NCBI GenBank assembly: GCA_903813345.2
Contig: CAIIXF020000001.1
Location: 53,459,885-53,523,884, forward strand
Source of the DNA: Owenia fusiformis
Lineage: Eukaryota; Annelida; Polychaeta; Sabellida; Oweniidae
Direction: 5' to 3'
Length of the DNA: 64,000 nucleotides
Part shown: positions 23,301-38,300 of the stretch, in pieces
Position numbering within the stretch: position 1 is the stretch's first letter
How the letters are laid out: every line of letters begins with the position of its first letter
Notes under the pieces: generated by a model
What the model saw: only the letters and a program-made list of their open reading frames with translations
Told to the model about the DNA's origin: nothing
Database searches by the model: none
Made by a program: the position numbers and the translations under genes

Positions 23301-26300
23301 GGTTAATGACCTCAGGTAAAAAAGTGAAGCCTCCAAGATAATATAAGATGATAAAATACAATGTGATTTATTTGTGTTTAACTATTGAATGAATCAATGA
23401 AAAGTGTGTAAATCCCCTTCTTTTTTCAGGTGTTGTGTATTCTTGGGTTCCTAAGTAGAAAGATGCTAGTGTTTGTATGGAAGTAGTCATTTCATTTTAG
23501 GTTTAAAGTGCTTTATTCAAGCACCTTCAAAATTGAGACAAATCATTTTGGTGAAGCTTTGTGGAAGGGAAATGTATTTGAATTTGACTGAATAAAAGGA
23601 AGTTTACCTTTAAAATTTAACACATACAAAACATTTTTCAGCTTTAATTAATCTATTTCTTCAAGTTAGATTATTTGTTTTTTAAATCTGATTAATTTAT
23701 ATTTATCATTTATTTAGATGCAAATCAAAATGAGAACAAAATTTGAAAACAATTTATAAGCTGTAGCAGACACCTTATAAGTCCACTTATAAATGTGAGA
23801 GCTCTTTAAAAGAAAAGGAATGATAGCTTCACCTGAAATTCATTCAGTGAGTGAAGTGGATGTGTAATATTAGTGGTGGGACTCGCCCGAATTTTCGGAC
23901 ACGATTATCGGGACCAAACTGACGACGATTAATCGAATAAATTCGATTTTTTCTAAAGTTTTGAAGGGAATCTCCCAACACGCTGCCAACCACTTTTTTG
24001 ATGTAAATCATCGATGTTATTGAAAAAAAATAAAGTGCAATGTGTTACATACCTTCAAACATGTTTTTTGTTTATTTTATCAACTCTAAAGGTGAATAAC
24101 AAATAAAAAAGACGCCCGGAAGTAAAATTTCGAAATGCATTTAATTATTCTGACCCTATTATTATCCTACTGTAGCATTTCATCCAGAGCTCACTGAACG
24201 AACTGCTTTTGGAGATAAGGTTAGATCCCGGTAGTAAAAGAAATGAACAAAACAAATTGTTTTCTACATGTTATTTTACGTTTTATTAGCTGATTATAGA
24301 TCAACATGTAATTACTTTTATAGTAAATGGTTTTCCTGACTCGAATTGACGTAACCCAACTCGAATGGTACACAATTCGAGCCGAAATCGGAGGTGAAAA
24401 CAAAAATTGAAATTTCCATTTTTTTCCCCAAACGAGTGATTATTCGAGTTGCCGATTTATCGTAGCACCATGAGATGTTGTGTATTCTTGGGTTCATAAG
24501 AAGCAAGGGGCCAATGTTTGAATAACAAAATTCAAAAGTTACATTTTAAATTTACAGTGCTAGTTTCTAGCACTCTCAAAAGTAAGACATTCATTTTGGT
24601 GATGGATAATAGAAGGGAAATATATTTAAATTGGACCAAATAAATGGAAGATAATTTGCTAAAATTATAATAAACAATATATTTTCAGCTTTCATTCATT
24701 TACTTTTGAAGTTAAAATTATTTTTAATGAGATAATGTACAAAATTCCTTAAAATTGACATCTGCAAAAAATAGATGAAGAGTGCACTCGTGTTTAAACA
24801 ATGTTCACTTATTGTTTCAGGGTCTTAGTGCTGTTTTTGAAGAGAGAGCATTGATAGTGTTAAACTTATTGTTTTCATTTGTTTTGCCTGTTTTTTTATA
24901 GGTATGAGAAGAGTTTCGAAGAAGTGATTGAATTTGAGAATGTTAGCATTGAGAGTACTGTCCGTGTAGCAGAATTTTGTGATGCTCTCGTCAAAATACG
25001 TAACAGACATACCAATGTGGTGGAAACCATGGCTCAGGTTAGTAAGTTGAAAAATTTTATTGGCTCAGACATTTTTTGACTGACATTGAAAATTATGTTA
25101 CATAGTAGTATAACATCCTGTTTAGCTTAGGTTTCTCTGATAGGCATAGTTTATGCAGCAACATTGAATATTGAAGTTCATCGTGACCTAAAATGACTTC
25201 TCTCAGATCCAGGTCTAGATTAACATCACCAGGGTGGGGGGGGAATTGAAAGCGCCAAATCTGAAAATTTGGGGCCAATTTATTAAAAATAGGCCCAAAA
25301 TTAAAAAAATATGTCTAATAAGGCCAGGTTGTTACTAAAATTGCCTAGTTTATGTGGGGAGAAGCAGATTTTCTTGGGGCCCACCAAAGGGGGTTGGCCC
25401 TTGGCCCTCTCCCCCCATATCTGCCTCTGATAGCAGACAATGGAAATGGAAAAAGCTGTATTGAATTTTCAACACTGCACTAAGAAAGTGCCAAATGTCA
25501 ATATATATGGGAATAATGAGCAATAAATAACAATCTGATTAGCTAAGAGTTTTTTTGCCATGGTTGAATATTGAGTAATATAACATGAGGCTAACCTTGG
25601 TTAATATCATATTTTCTTTCAGTATAAAATCCATATTTTTCGCTCTTATTAAATAATGTATGTGTAAATAACTGACAGTATACTTCGTGTATTTCAGGGT
25701 ATCCTGGAATTGAAGGACAACTATGGGTATGACCATGTGATCCAGAACAATATACAATATTTTCTGGATAGATTTTACATGAGTCGTATCAGCATTAGAA
25801 TGCTCATCAACCAGCACAGTAAGTACCTTTACAGCAGTTTATGTAGTTTTCAATGTTATATTTATCTCCAATGAGTGTATCTGACATTTATGAGGAATGA
25901 AAGGGACAGATTTGGAAACTAACTTTTTCAAAGATTTCAGCCCAATTTTCTTTATATTAGACCTGCCCCCTCCTCCCAATCAAACATTCAGATACCTTAA
26001 CTAAAGAGCGTGGACTTCCATGTCAGCAATTCTTGATTAGTCCTGCATCAAGACAATATCTCTCTTTTTCATACTCTTCCACGACATAACAGGTCTGTGC
26101 AACTCTAGACCTTGCAAAGTTCTACACTGCAAGAATTTCTAAAAAATCTATAAATCTATATGAAATGATTGAGATGAAAAGAGAATTCTGGAGGAGGTAA
26201 CAGTGCTCAAGACCACAGAGATAGGCAAGATATGGTTGGTCTTGTTGAGAATTGGGATTGTTATTGCATCATGTTCCAGTTCCCTTGAGCTATTGGAAAC

Positions 26301-29300
26301 CTAATTTATTATTAGTAATGTACCATCTGACTTCATTGCAATAGTGGCATAGGTACATGTACGCAGAGTACGCACGTGGGTATACTCAAATTTTTCAAGC
26401 AGAAAAATAAGATTTCCAGATTATAAAAAGTTGTCTGTAATTCAACGACAAACTCTGATTGGCTCAGTGAGTTCAGAGATTCATTGTAAACTGAAAGAGT
26501 GAAGACGAAGCTTTCTTTTAAGAAAGTGAATTAAGTCAAACGAATGCAAAGGGTATTGTATGAGCTGCTTGTATCAAGCATTCTATGAGCACAACCCAAT
26601 AGTGAAAGTGAAACTTGTATCCCAGAATGCATCAGCTAACCATGTCTATTTTAGGACTTTAGAGGACTATTTTATGTTAGTCATAACTGCAATAAGTTAA
26701 CAAGAAATAACCCTCATAATGATATTATTGCAAGGTGCGCTACAATTTATATGCCATCCCACATTCAGTATTCTCGACGAAAGCATAAAATTGTATAAGA
26801 AAGTTGTTAATTGATTTTATATATGCATGTAAATTATATATTTTATCCATGATTGTGGAAAGAAAGTAATATATATGGTGGTCCAAAAAAGTGAACTGTT
26901 GCAACCGGCTATATTTCCCTTATTACCTGCAGGAATCATTTCATAGTTTCACATGTTGTAGAGGAAGGTCTAAATTTTTTGTTGGTTCTATACATTTTTG
27001 TAGTCTTGAAATTTGCAGAAATTAAAAGCCCTAACAAAACATCACTGAAATTCAACAATTACGCTGAATATGTATTGTCTTAAAATATAATATAGCGGTA
27101 TAGAGTCATCTTCAGAAACTTTTACATGTGTAAGAAAATCTATTTGATACAACTTCTCATGCGTACCTGAATCCATTTCCATGCCACAAACAAAGTAGCA
27201 GTTCGAAACGGCACATTCAACTTTGAAAGAAAAAGATAATGTGCTATTCTAACTATGTGTGTACACTGATAAAATGGCATAGCTACCCCTGTATGAATCA
27301 CATTGGACTGAAAAATAAAAGCTTCTGCGAAGGCAACAACTGGGAATATCTGGGACTACAGCTCAGAATAATTGATATTTTTTAAAGGTCAAGGATATCA
27401 ACTTGTTAGAGAGCATCTGTACATGAATAATGATGCAATAGGTGTATGGTGTTGATATTAAACTTGAAAGTAATCTTGGAATATTTATTGTTAGAGTTCT
27501 TTTTAAAGACACTGATGGATGACAATGGGTTTTTATTTGGGCTATTAATATTAATCATATGCTTCCTTATAAGTAGAAGTATTATTTTGCATATGAGTCA
27601 ACATATGTTTTGCGTTCTAAAATCATTTAGCACATCCTTTAACATTAGATTCTTTTTCTGTGGTCTTGCACCTTTTTGGGTATAAATAACCAAAAAGAGC
27701 ACACACTGATTGGTATGGCCCAGAAAATAAATTTGAAGGGTGCACGAGACATTATGATAAACTATTTTGCTTTCTTAATGTGAAGATTAAGCCTGAAATA
27801 CTGTGAGTTTGTTTCAAGACAAGTAGATCAAAACGTATTCATATCAAAGTGTTAACATTATGTTGAAATGTAAATGTTTATAATAGTTACCATCACATGC
27901 ACTTTAATTTGAGCTGTGATAATATAAAGGTGCAAAGTACCTTCCGTTGTGGTTATCTAGCAGCTGGGCGGCCAAACCAAAATATGACGTCACGATTATC
28001 ACTACGCGCCGGTGATTAAAAATTCTCGGCATACGTCCAGAATCTCCACTTCCCGAATAGATATTCTAATCCTGTAAAAACTACAGAATATTTACACTTT
28101 ATACTTGGCAGAGACATAATGTATAGTTTCTTTTTACGATTTAAATAGGTTTCGATCACGCAACTTCAATATAAGTAGGGTAATTTGAACTTTCATTGCG
28201 AGAATTTTGAAGACCCCTTGAAACAATCGAATAAAAACCACTAGTTCGGTAGGCAGTTTGAACTGTTGTTTTCGACTTGTAACATGTATTTTCAGATTTC
28301 AAGGTGTAACTTTATAAGTCATGACGTGAGTGGTCTATGTCCCTTCATATAAGTGTGTCTGGATCTATACTAGACAGATTCGCTGGACATTAAGTTGAAA
28401 TGAGCTGTCCTTATCGGGGCTGACTCGATTTGGAATCAGCTGAATGGCGATTTTCCTTCTGACATTCGACGAGTTTAGTGAGCTCTTCAACCGATTTGTT
28501 CTTGGTAAATCGCTTGACCAACGAGATTAAAAGAAAGTCTATATCATATAGGTACTGCACATACCTTAAAACTGCATAACACGCGCGATTATTTGTATTT
28601 AATCGTCTCTTTACCGTCTCCTGATGTCTATTCTAGAGTGAGCAACTACATGTACTTGTCAAATACATTCCACGGGAGGTCAATGATACCGGTCACTGAG
28701 TACAGTGACCCAAAAGGCAAATTATAACATACCGATTACTAGTAGTACCCGGTTACCATAGAAAATATAAATTCTATTGGTAAATGTAACTAAATCAGAA
28801 AACTCAGAAAATATAGAATAACGTTAATTTTGATTTTCAACTGAATATTATATTGAAATTGGAATCTGAGAATGTTCAATGCTGGGGCATAAATAAGGAA
28901 TGGCAATAATATATGGAAAAGTATATTCATAATGTACATGAATGACATTTGTATATCATTGCAAGAGGTTACATTTCTTCAATTATCACTGAAGGGGCTT
29001 AACTTGAGGCAACCATTGTCTAATTCAAATATAGACCGAAAAGCAGGGGTAATATTGTCGAATACACCCCGCGTGAAATGTTGACTTTGTTTGACTTACA
29101 TTTTATAGAAGGCGTGAATACATTCGTGTTCGAATATAAAATTTAGCATAGAATTTATGCCTGGACTGGAATAAAAGGAGACGTCGCCGTACGGAGAACA
29201 GTCTCTTGGGCTCATAATTTTTTAATGAAAAATTTAGAAATATCACCCAAATTAAATCATGAATATTCAAAAGAACACACTTAATTCTGCAAGATGTAAA

Positions 29301-32300
29301 AATATCACAATTGTTCGAAGCAGGGGTAACGTGCAGTAGACCGATTCAATAAAATACAATTAGTCTAGAATTGGAGAAAGAAGTTCATCAGTTTACTGCA
29401 CTCATAATATCACCCAAATTAAATCTTTTCAAAAGAAGACATTCAAATCTAGCCTAAATAATGTAAAAGAATTGTGCAAAGCAGGGTAACGCTAGAGTGA
29501 TGAACTTTGTTCTTCAAATCGAGAATACTCATTTGTTGAAAATGTTATACCTAGCATTTGTAACAGAATTATGCCTGGTACATACTTTTGCTCTAATAAT
29601 GCAATATTTAATGTTTTCATGCTGGGGATATAATTGCAAATTTTGTAAAAATTATGCTAACAACAAATATGACACAGACAGATGTTATAATTATTTTAAA
29701 TATTATCAATAATTCACTTTATTTTCATGATATTCAATACAATTTATATAATATTGCATGTGTTCAATATAGCAGAACTTGATTGATACCTTCTAAACCA
29801 TACTATATGGGAACGAATTCATCATCATTCATAGGGAAGTGATTTTAAAGTGTGCCCCAATTTCAGACACAGATAGACATGATAGAAACCAGAACAACGG
29901 CAATGCCAAAGCGTAGCGAATCCCATCGAACAGAAATGGCTGGCATTTTTACAAACGAATGCAAATATCATAAAACAACACACCAGAAAGGCCACCATTT
30001 TCAAAATGGTTGCTCACTAGCCAAGTTGTCATCAGGAGAAATAATATGCTTTTAAGTAGCCATCTCTAAAAATTTCGAAAAATCGCACACATACTTGTAA
30101 AATAACACACATAAAAATGGTGGCCATTTTTCAAAATGGCCGACTACTCCCCAAAGTTTAATTAGACAATGTGCCATACTTAAAGTATTCACATATCAAA
30201 TATGAACAAAATCGCTCCAATACTTTTCGAGTTATAGTAAAATACGTTAAAATGGCGGCCATTTTTCAAAATGGCCACCTTCTACCAAAAGTGTCATTAG
30301 AAATAGACAGTGTACCATGCTTATAGTGTTCACATACCAAATATGAACAAAATCGCTCTACTACTTTTTGAGTTATAGTAAAATATGTTAAAATGGCGGC
30401 CATTTTTCAAAACATTTTCAAAATGGCCGCCTTCTACCAAAAGTGTCATAGGACAGTGTGCCATGCTTATAGTATTCACATACCAAATATGAACAAAATT
30501 GCTCCACTACTTTTCGAGTTATAGTAAAATACATTAAAATGGGGGCCATTTTTCAAAATGGCCGCCTTGTACCAAAAGTGTCATAGGACAGTGTGCCATG
30601 CTTATAGTTTTCACATACCAAATATGAACAAAATCGCTCCACTACTTTTCGAGTTATCGTAAAATACGTTAAAATTGAGCCATTTTTCAAAATGGCCGCC
30701 TTCTATCAAAAGTGTCTGTAGACAGTGTGCAATGCTTATAGTATTCACATACCAAATATGAACAAAATCGCTCCACTATATTTTGAGTTACAGCAAAAAT
30801 CGTAAAATGAACTTCGTTCGATGGGACAATAAATGTAGATCTAGACAGACAGGAAGTGTGTAATTGAAAAATTGACCAAATGGCATTAAAACTTGATACA
30901 TTTGACCAAGTTTTTGGAATGAGGATATTCTCAAAATTTCAGTTTTCATGAATCTCGTTCTAGCTTTTTAACAGAAAATAATAGGACAAGACAAAAACTA
31001 ATAAATATCACTCTCAATGAGCATAGCACCAGTCGATTTGTATGAAGTTCTATCCTCCAGAGCTCCGAAAGTTGGTCAGCTATAGACTTTGAAGTTGTAC
31101 ATCAAAGTTGTACAAATTCAAATTGAATACCATGAGTGGAAGACATTTTGATGACAAAATATATTTAAAAATTCAAAATGGAGGCCATGTGAAATAACTG
31201 ATAGGTTGTTTTCTTGGTATTTTAATGACAAGATATATGTGGCATCCATCCACCAGGTTGCATGCTGATTTAGCAGAAAATGAGAATAGAACATGTAAAG
31301 ATTACAGTTAACATTTTTTTTAAAATCATAATTTCATAATTCCAGCGACATATTTCTAACCCTTTTTCTCAACACAGCCCCTGTGAGGAGGGGGGTCATG
31401 CCAAAAACTCACAGATTCAATGGATAGACAACCAAAATTTTAGATAAGCAGAAATAATCATTAATTTGGTTAAAATGAAAAACTAAGATTTTAAAAACTA
31501 TTTACCAATGTACCAGTGTACAGGGTGTCCAGAAAGTATGGGACCCCCTAGGCAGACATATACCAATGCCTTCACAGTATGTATTATATAACATTTTGAG
31601 GGTTATCAAGAATTACATTGACTTGTCCAGTATCATGATTCAACTCTCAAATAGTGTTTGGCCAAGGTGAGGGTAGATACTCCATGGAAACTCTTTATTT
31701 CCTTAAAAATGTTTTAAGAGGATTTAAAATGCAACATGGCCAAGGAAAGACACACTACTACTAATTTAGTGTAAAACTGAACTTCAACTGTAGCCAGAAA
31801 CTAAATTTTGAAAAATCTGTAACCTTTTTCCAATTTGGGAATTGACACATCATACTTGGCAAATCAATGTAACTTTGGATAAGCTTTAAAATCACATATG
31901 ACAATGGGGGCATTGGTACATTCTGCCTATGGGGGTCCCATACTTTTGGGACAGCCTATAAATCTTTCCAGCAAATACATGAAATAGTATTTTCCAGAAT
32001 ATTTCCAATATTAGTATTTTCCAATATATCCTTATCTAATTTTGAATCATAAATCATTACCTCAAAGGGTTGGAAGACAGGAGAATCAAATTGTCCCTGC
32101 TAACTGACTCTCTTTATAGTTCAATTTTCATGTCAACATCAAAGTCGTGTTATCATTCATTGTTATCATTTTGAGTATATAGTTCTTGGCATCTCGTTAA
32201 CATTGCACAGTATCATTTTGTTTTCACCTTATCAATACTCTGCTGTTATGGACATGGTCTGGTCTTATAATCTCCATTGTGTTTCATCAGAAACTGAGTT

Positions 32301-35300
32301 TTTCAGATCAGACAAAGTTGATTTAACTGTACCATTAATAGGTGATGGTGAATGCTGTAACGTTACGCCTTCATTTTTGTTGATTGATTCATGTGAAGTT
32401 GTAAATCTGAGCTTGATATTGTTGATAAGTATCTAGTAACCTTTGAAGCCAGTCATTTTTGCACCTATGGCAGGGAACATCTTCAGCCAACACAAAAAAA
32501 TCTGAAAAATTAGAAAAATACATGAATATTAATGTTATATTATAAGAAACTTGATAGGAAAAAATCATGTTTTCTGTAATCAATATGACAATATCACAGT
32601 TGCCAACTCCCGATTTAAATCGGGAGATTCCTGTTTTTTTAACTCATCTCCCGCGCAATTTTGCCATCTCCCGATTTTCTAATTTTGTAATTTTTCATCA
32701 TCTCCCGATTTTTTCTCCCGATTTCCCCCGATTTCTACAAAAAACTTCGCATGTTTTAGGTAAAAATCCCCCGATTTTGTCTGTGTCCTCCCGTTTTTTC
32801 CTCCTACCTCCCGATTTTTAACTTGAATCCGAGTACTCATCGATCGTCTCCAGTATCTTACATAAAAGTCAATTAACTCCAGCGACATCTAATCATGAAA
32901 AACAAAGTTAATCTAATATAAATGTCCAATCAACAACAAGGAAACTAGCGCATGCGCAACAATTTTAATCAGTAAGAGCGAATCCATCCTTTATTACGAT
33001 CCCAGCGCATGCGTATTACGTAGATAATCTCCTGAGTGGAGGTGATAAGAATCTGCGCAAGTATGTCCGTGAAACGGGGTAAGAATAATTTTGTCTATTT
33101 ATGCACGATTGCGTAAGCCTACCAAGATTGAGCATGTATAGATCTATACATTAAGAGAAATCATGTTAGCTAAGTTTGAATGATTTTACCATTGAAGTTT
33201 GTCAAAGATTGAGATTTATCAGTCACATTTACGGTAAGCTTTTTGGTTTTTCCATCCTGGACCAAGGAGGATTGGCTCCCAGGATGCAACATCGATACCG
33301 ATACTCCCTATGTCGTGACTACAAAATTCGAATTCAAACTGCATTTTCGTTTGAAAATAAGACCAAAATTAACGATACAAATGTTGAAGTGAATAAAATA
33401 GCGGCTGTTTGAATTCGAATTTTGCAATCATGACATCAAGAATATCGACAGAGTATCGATGTTGCATTCTGGGAGCCAATCCTCCTCCTCTCCTGTTTTG
33501 ACAGAAGATCTCCTGTTTTTTACTTAGTATCTTTACCAAGAGAAACTTCCTGTTTTATAAAGAAGTCTCCTGTTTTCTCCTGTTTTTAAAGAAAATATCC
33601 TGTTTTCTCTTGTTTTTAAGGAAAATATCCTGTTTTCTCCTGTTTTAAAAGGAAATACCCTGTTTTCTCCTGTTTTTAAAGATAACCTGTTTTCTCATGC
33701 TTTTAAAATAAATTGTTTTCTCCTGTTTTTAAAGAAAATCTCCTGTTTAGACTGAAAATCTCCTGTTTTTTAGATGGTAACTTGTTTTCTAAAAGAAACC
33801 TCCTGTTTTCTCCTGTTTTTTAAAAGAAGTCTCCTGTTTTCTCCTGTTTTTTTTCAGTAAAAGTCTCCTGTTTTTCTCCTGTTTTTTGCAAAATATCTCC
33901 CGGATTCTCCTGTTTTTTTAAAAAAAAACTCCTGTTTTTTTTCTCTGAGAGGTTGGCAGGTATGCAATATAACAATGGACTAGTTATTAGAAATAATCTT
34001 GATTTACACAATTCAAAGTTTTCAAAATTCAGTAAATGTGATATCATACTTGAAATCTACATATTACTAGTAAATAATATCTCTTCAAATGTTGCATTGT
34101 GGGTAATAATTCAAGAAGACATTCCAGTAAAAATATAATTTGTGGGAGAATGTTCACATTTATTATTGCCATAATTGTGATGAATTCCATTTTATATTAA
34201 ATTATCAACATGTATGCAGATGAGATAATCATGTTTTTATTTTTGAGTTAAATCATTCATGAAAAGTACAAAATAACATTTTTCTTGGAATGTGTACAAG
34301 AAGCATTTTCTCCAATTTTTAAAACCCAAGGCAATACTTCCCTTCTGTTGAAAGCCCATGACTAAAACTGATGAAAATTCAAGTTTATTGGGATCACTTT
34401 AGATTTTTTCAAAATTTTCAAAATCAAGCATAATCGATTCCTCGGCTAGCGAGGGGAAATGGGAATCCCCGTTGAGTCACGCAAACGCCCACATGTGCCT
34501 TAAACCAGGCAGCCAATCAGGTTCATGATCAACAAATTCAACAACCAATCAGGTAACAGGTGGATTTTCTGGTATATTCTAACTTCAGATTAAATTAATT
34601 ACTGCGAAATTAATTAGATCTGTCTGTACAATTGCAAAATTAACACTGAAAGCTGGGGATTGGGGACTTAGGTAAGTATATATCTAGTGGTTGAATATGT
34701 GGTAAATTTCAATATACCCAATAGTATAGTCTCCTTAAACTTTCAAAATAATCCAATGTTGATTAGCTTACTGTTTTAAGAAAAGAAGCAAATATTATGT
34801 TTTAAATATTGCTTCTACGAGGAATATAATTTTAAAATGCATTTTTCTCTGAAACATTTTCATGACACACATGCATAGATAGTTCATTTCTTGCTTATTT
34901 ATCAATACATTTTTTAAAATCAAAACCAAAGTTTTGTATATCTCATTTTAACAACTTTTGGTTAGACTACAAAATAAGGCTAAGTGTTTTAAACTTTATA
35001 TGGGGCCTTTAAAACAGTCTGTTTAAAATTTTAGATGATATATACGGTATACCAACTTCAGTTAGTTACATGAAAACAAACAGTTTACCTAGTGTTCTCC
35101 ATCAGAGGATTTGAACATAATTTCTGTTCTAGGTTGAGTCAAGGCATTGTTGTTGGTCCTCTATTCTACTTTTGCAAGGCAATTCCTGAAAAAGTTATAT
35201 ATATTTTTTATTAGGGCTGAAAAAGCTATTTTGATGGTAAAGGTCATTTTGACAATAACCATTGTGATCCTGGCCATGTAAATGATATATCAGTATATGG

Positions 35301-38300
35301 GAGTACTACAACTGACTGAAGATCAAAGCAGAACTCAGTTATCTTACTTCATTCAAAAAACTTTAAAATAACATGATTATTTCATTTCCTGTTTGGTGTA
35401 AATTTCTGATAACTACCATGAGACCTTAATGTGACCATAATATAATTAATTAATCACTGGCGGATCTGGGGGGGGGCTAAGGGCCGGGGCCTCGTCATTT
35501 GGGTGGGCTCAGAAAAAAATGGGCCAAATTAAATTTTGGTCCAAAAAAGTCTTAAGGCCCCAGAAAGTGGGCTTTTTTGGTCATAATTGGGGCTTCCAAG
35601 GCCTTATTTTTTAATTTTAGGCCAAAGTTTCAAAATAATGGGCCTCAAATGTCAAAACTTGGTTGTAGTGGTCCAAACATTTTTTTCGCTGAAGTTTTTT
35701 CTAAGACCAGAAACTTGCCCCCCCCCCCTTGTTGGTTCCCAGGCCCCTGCAGCCCTGTAAATGTTCGCTCGCCACTCAGGTCAAGAAACATTGTAAACAT
35801 TTTACGGAACTACCTTGACTTTGTCGCAAACCAACAATATACACTGTTACTGTACAGCATTAATTTCTTGAATTTGCACAACACATGTAAGGTTACACCT
35901 ATACTCACATAACAAGCAAATCTAGTCTTGGGAAGTCACAAATATGACTGAGGCATTGTTGTTCAGATTCAGAGAGGGAAGATGACATTGAAATCCCCTG
36001 TGAAATCCACAAATTAAATCTGGTAGGCACATCGAAGCAGAGGCAGAATCAAGGAGTTCTGGAACCTGCTTTCTGGAAATGCACAAAAGAAATAGCTATA
36101 TATTTGGCGCATGCGCAATATGACCCAAAATATGGTCCCTAATTTTGAAACAACATGGGTCATTTGGAGGCGCTGACATCGAGCTTAACTCCAAGACCCT
36201 GATGCTATTTACATCAAATATACAATATTTATTATCACATCAATGTGTGAGTAAATTTCTAGAATCCTATGTGCAATAAAAGATACTGAAATTTGATGAG
36301 ATTGCCTCTAACTTTAAAAAATTTCAAAAATCAAAAATTACACCATCATTATTCAAATTATGTGTTTTCAAACTACGTTATCTAACAGAAATACTGAACT
36401 TACTTAAAAGCCGTGAACTCCATCGTAATCACCTGGAATCCCTGAATCCTGTAAACACTATCGGTTGATCTAAATATCCATGAATCTACTAAAATCCGTT
36501 CAAATAGGCTGAGCCAGTTCAATTTGTTTTCAGCGCCATCGATACTTTAAAATTACGAACGAAAGGGAAAGACCCCTTGGAATCAACTAAAAAATGATAA
36601 AACAGTTAGCGATTTTTGTTTTGTTTGACATTCTCTCTTGATTTTAAGTACAGTAATGCCAAGTTGGTGCTCAAAGCCATCCACGAACAATTTATGAATG
36701 ACCGATGTTGTTGTTTTGTGGCTGAAATGCAACATTTAAAAAACAGGTCACGTGACCTGAGAAGGTCCTTTGGCATTTCAGCAATTTGGCGGATTCAAGA
36801 GTAGAAACCGCTCCAGATGATGGCTTCAAATTGCCATAAGAACTTCGAATTGATGCACAATACGGCTGACTTATGCGTATTTAGATCATACGCATACGTT
36901 GAATTCAAGAATTAGTTGCTAAAAGGCTAAAAATACTGAAAACTTCGAGTCCGAAGACGACCCTCTTCAAAAGCCAGGGCTTCACCATTTTGGGTAATTT
37001 TGACACGACAATATGACTGGACCGCAATTGATTCAAGTCTCCTGACAAAAGTACTTATCCAGGCATTTTTATATTTAGACACCATATGTATTTTAGACTA
37101 CTTTTTATTTATCAATAGATTTTTAACCACAGATCTGTAAGAAAAAAATTTGCCCAAAACATTCTGAACTAATGTTTCCTCAGAATTGTTTTTGTCATTT
37201 AGCTGATTTTCTAATCACATATTTTTTTCGACGTGAAGAAATCAATTCCCAACAAAAACTTAATGCGGGAATTGAGAACTACACGTCAATTTTATCATCT
37301 ACTGGTTATTTTGTATCGGCTAACTACGGGTTTCATCCGAGATTGAGTGTTTACAACTTCAGGGGACCATGTCAAAATCGATCCCTGAGAATTAACATTT
37401 TTTTCTGAAAATCAATTACTGCTGACTAAGTGGCTGATAACTCGAGAAATATATAATAATGGGCAATAAAACGTTCAAACCACGTCCGCGAGTTAAGGGG
37501 GGTTCGTTTTGTACTAAAATCACATAAATAACTAATCTCAGAAAAAAATGCCCAAAACATGTATACGACCCCAATTTTCAAAATTATCGAAACCCAGTTT
37601 CAAAACTTTTCTCTTTGAGGTCTTCTTTCTCACCCACCATACCTTATTTTGCTTATTATTCGTGAAATATAGTTACATCCCGATATCTCCAAACGTTTCC
37701 CGAAATATCGGCCAAAACCATTACGTTTATCGATATTAAAAGTCAATTTATGCACAGGTGTCATTTTATATGATTTTTGGAGGCGGGACTATATTCTGTA
37801 GAAAAGCACGATTTTCGCGTAGTTTTCAGGTTAATGCCGAATCACCGCGACAATTGATTTCTGGGTTTGGCTGCCCAGCTGTAGTGCAACATTTGGTGTT
37901 AATGTTATAGAAAAACAAAAATCTATTTCATGGTTTAATTCCCTCTTTAGCCCATACAAAGTAATTTGAAGTATATTTCCCTTACTCTTGAAAATTAACA
38001 TTTTCATGAATGATATAATTATTTACAAATTGACTTTATTCTTCAACAGCTGTCGACTATTGGACATCATCCTTATCAGATTGATTTGTTCATAGGTTTG
38101 TATTGATTTTGTGACCTCAGCTGTCATTTGTAAGGTCAAGGTGCAGTTTCTGTTGATGAATCTAATATCACGTTTACAGGAATTATTTGACCTTCAAAGT
38201 TTGCCCTCTGTGCTTTTCCATTCATTATTACATGCAAAAACTTAACAAAGATGCAAACTTTCATTATCCAAATAGCTGTGAACCAATTAATTGTAAATAT

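Larger units (their letters stand above)
27961..37881. mobile_element. Possible 9.9-kb element with diverged inverted ends, inside PDK intron 4
   Basis: The left end CAGCTGGGCGGCCAAACC (27961) matches the complement of the right end (37864-37881, CAGCTGGGCAGCCAAACC), and further words recur in the same order inward: CGGTGATT, CGGCAT and CTACAGAATAT within about 110-130 bp. A TAG trinucleotide flanks both ends. The interior has no intact ORF but several nested repeats. It could be one large decayed transposon, or two unrelated copies of a smaller element in opposite orientation. Confidence 0.4.

Noticed and set aside
32567-32821. 84-codon + frame and overlapping minus-strand frame
   Set aside because: Made of CTCCCGATTTT repeats ([10 protein letters not shown] / KSGDFY-type residues).
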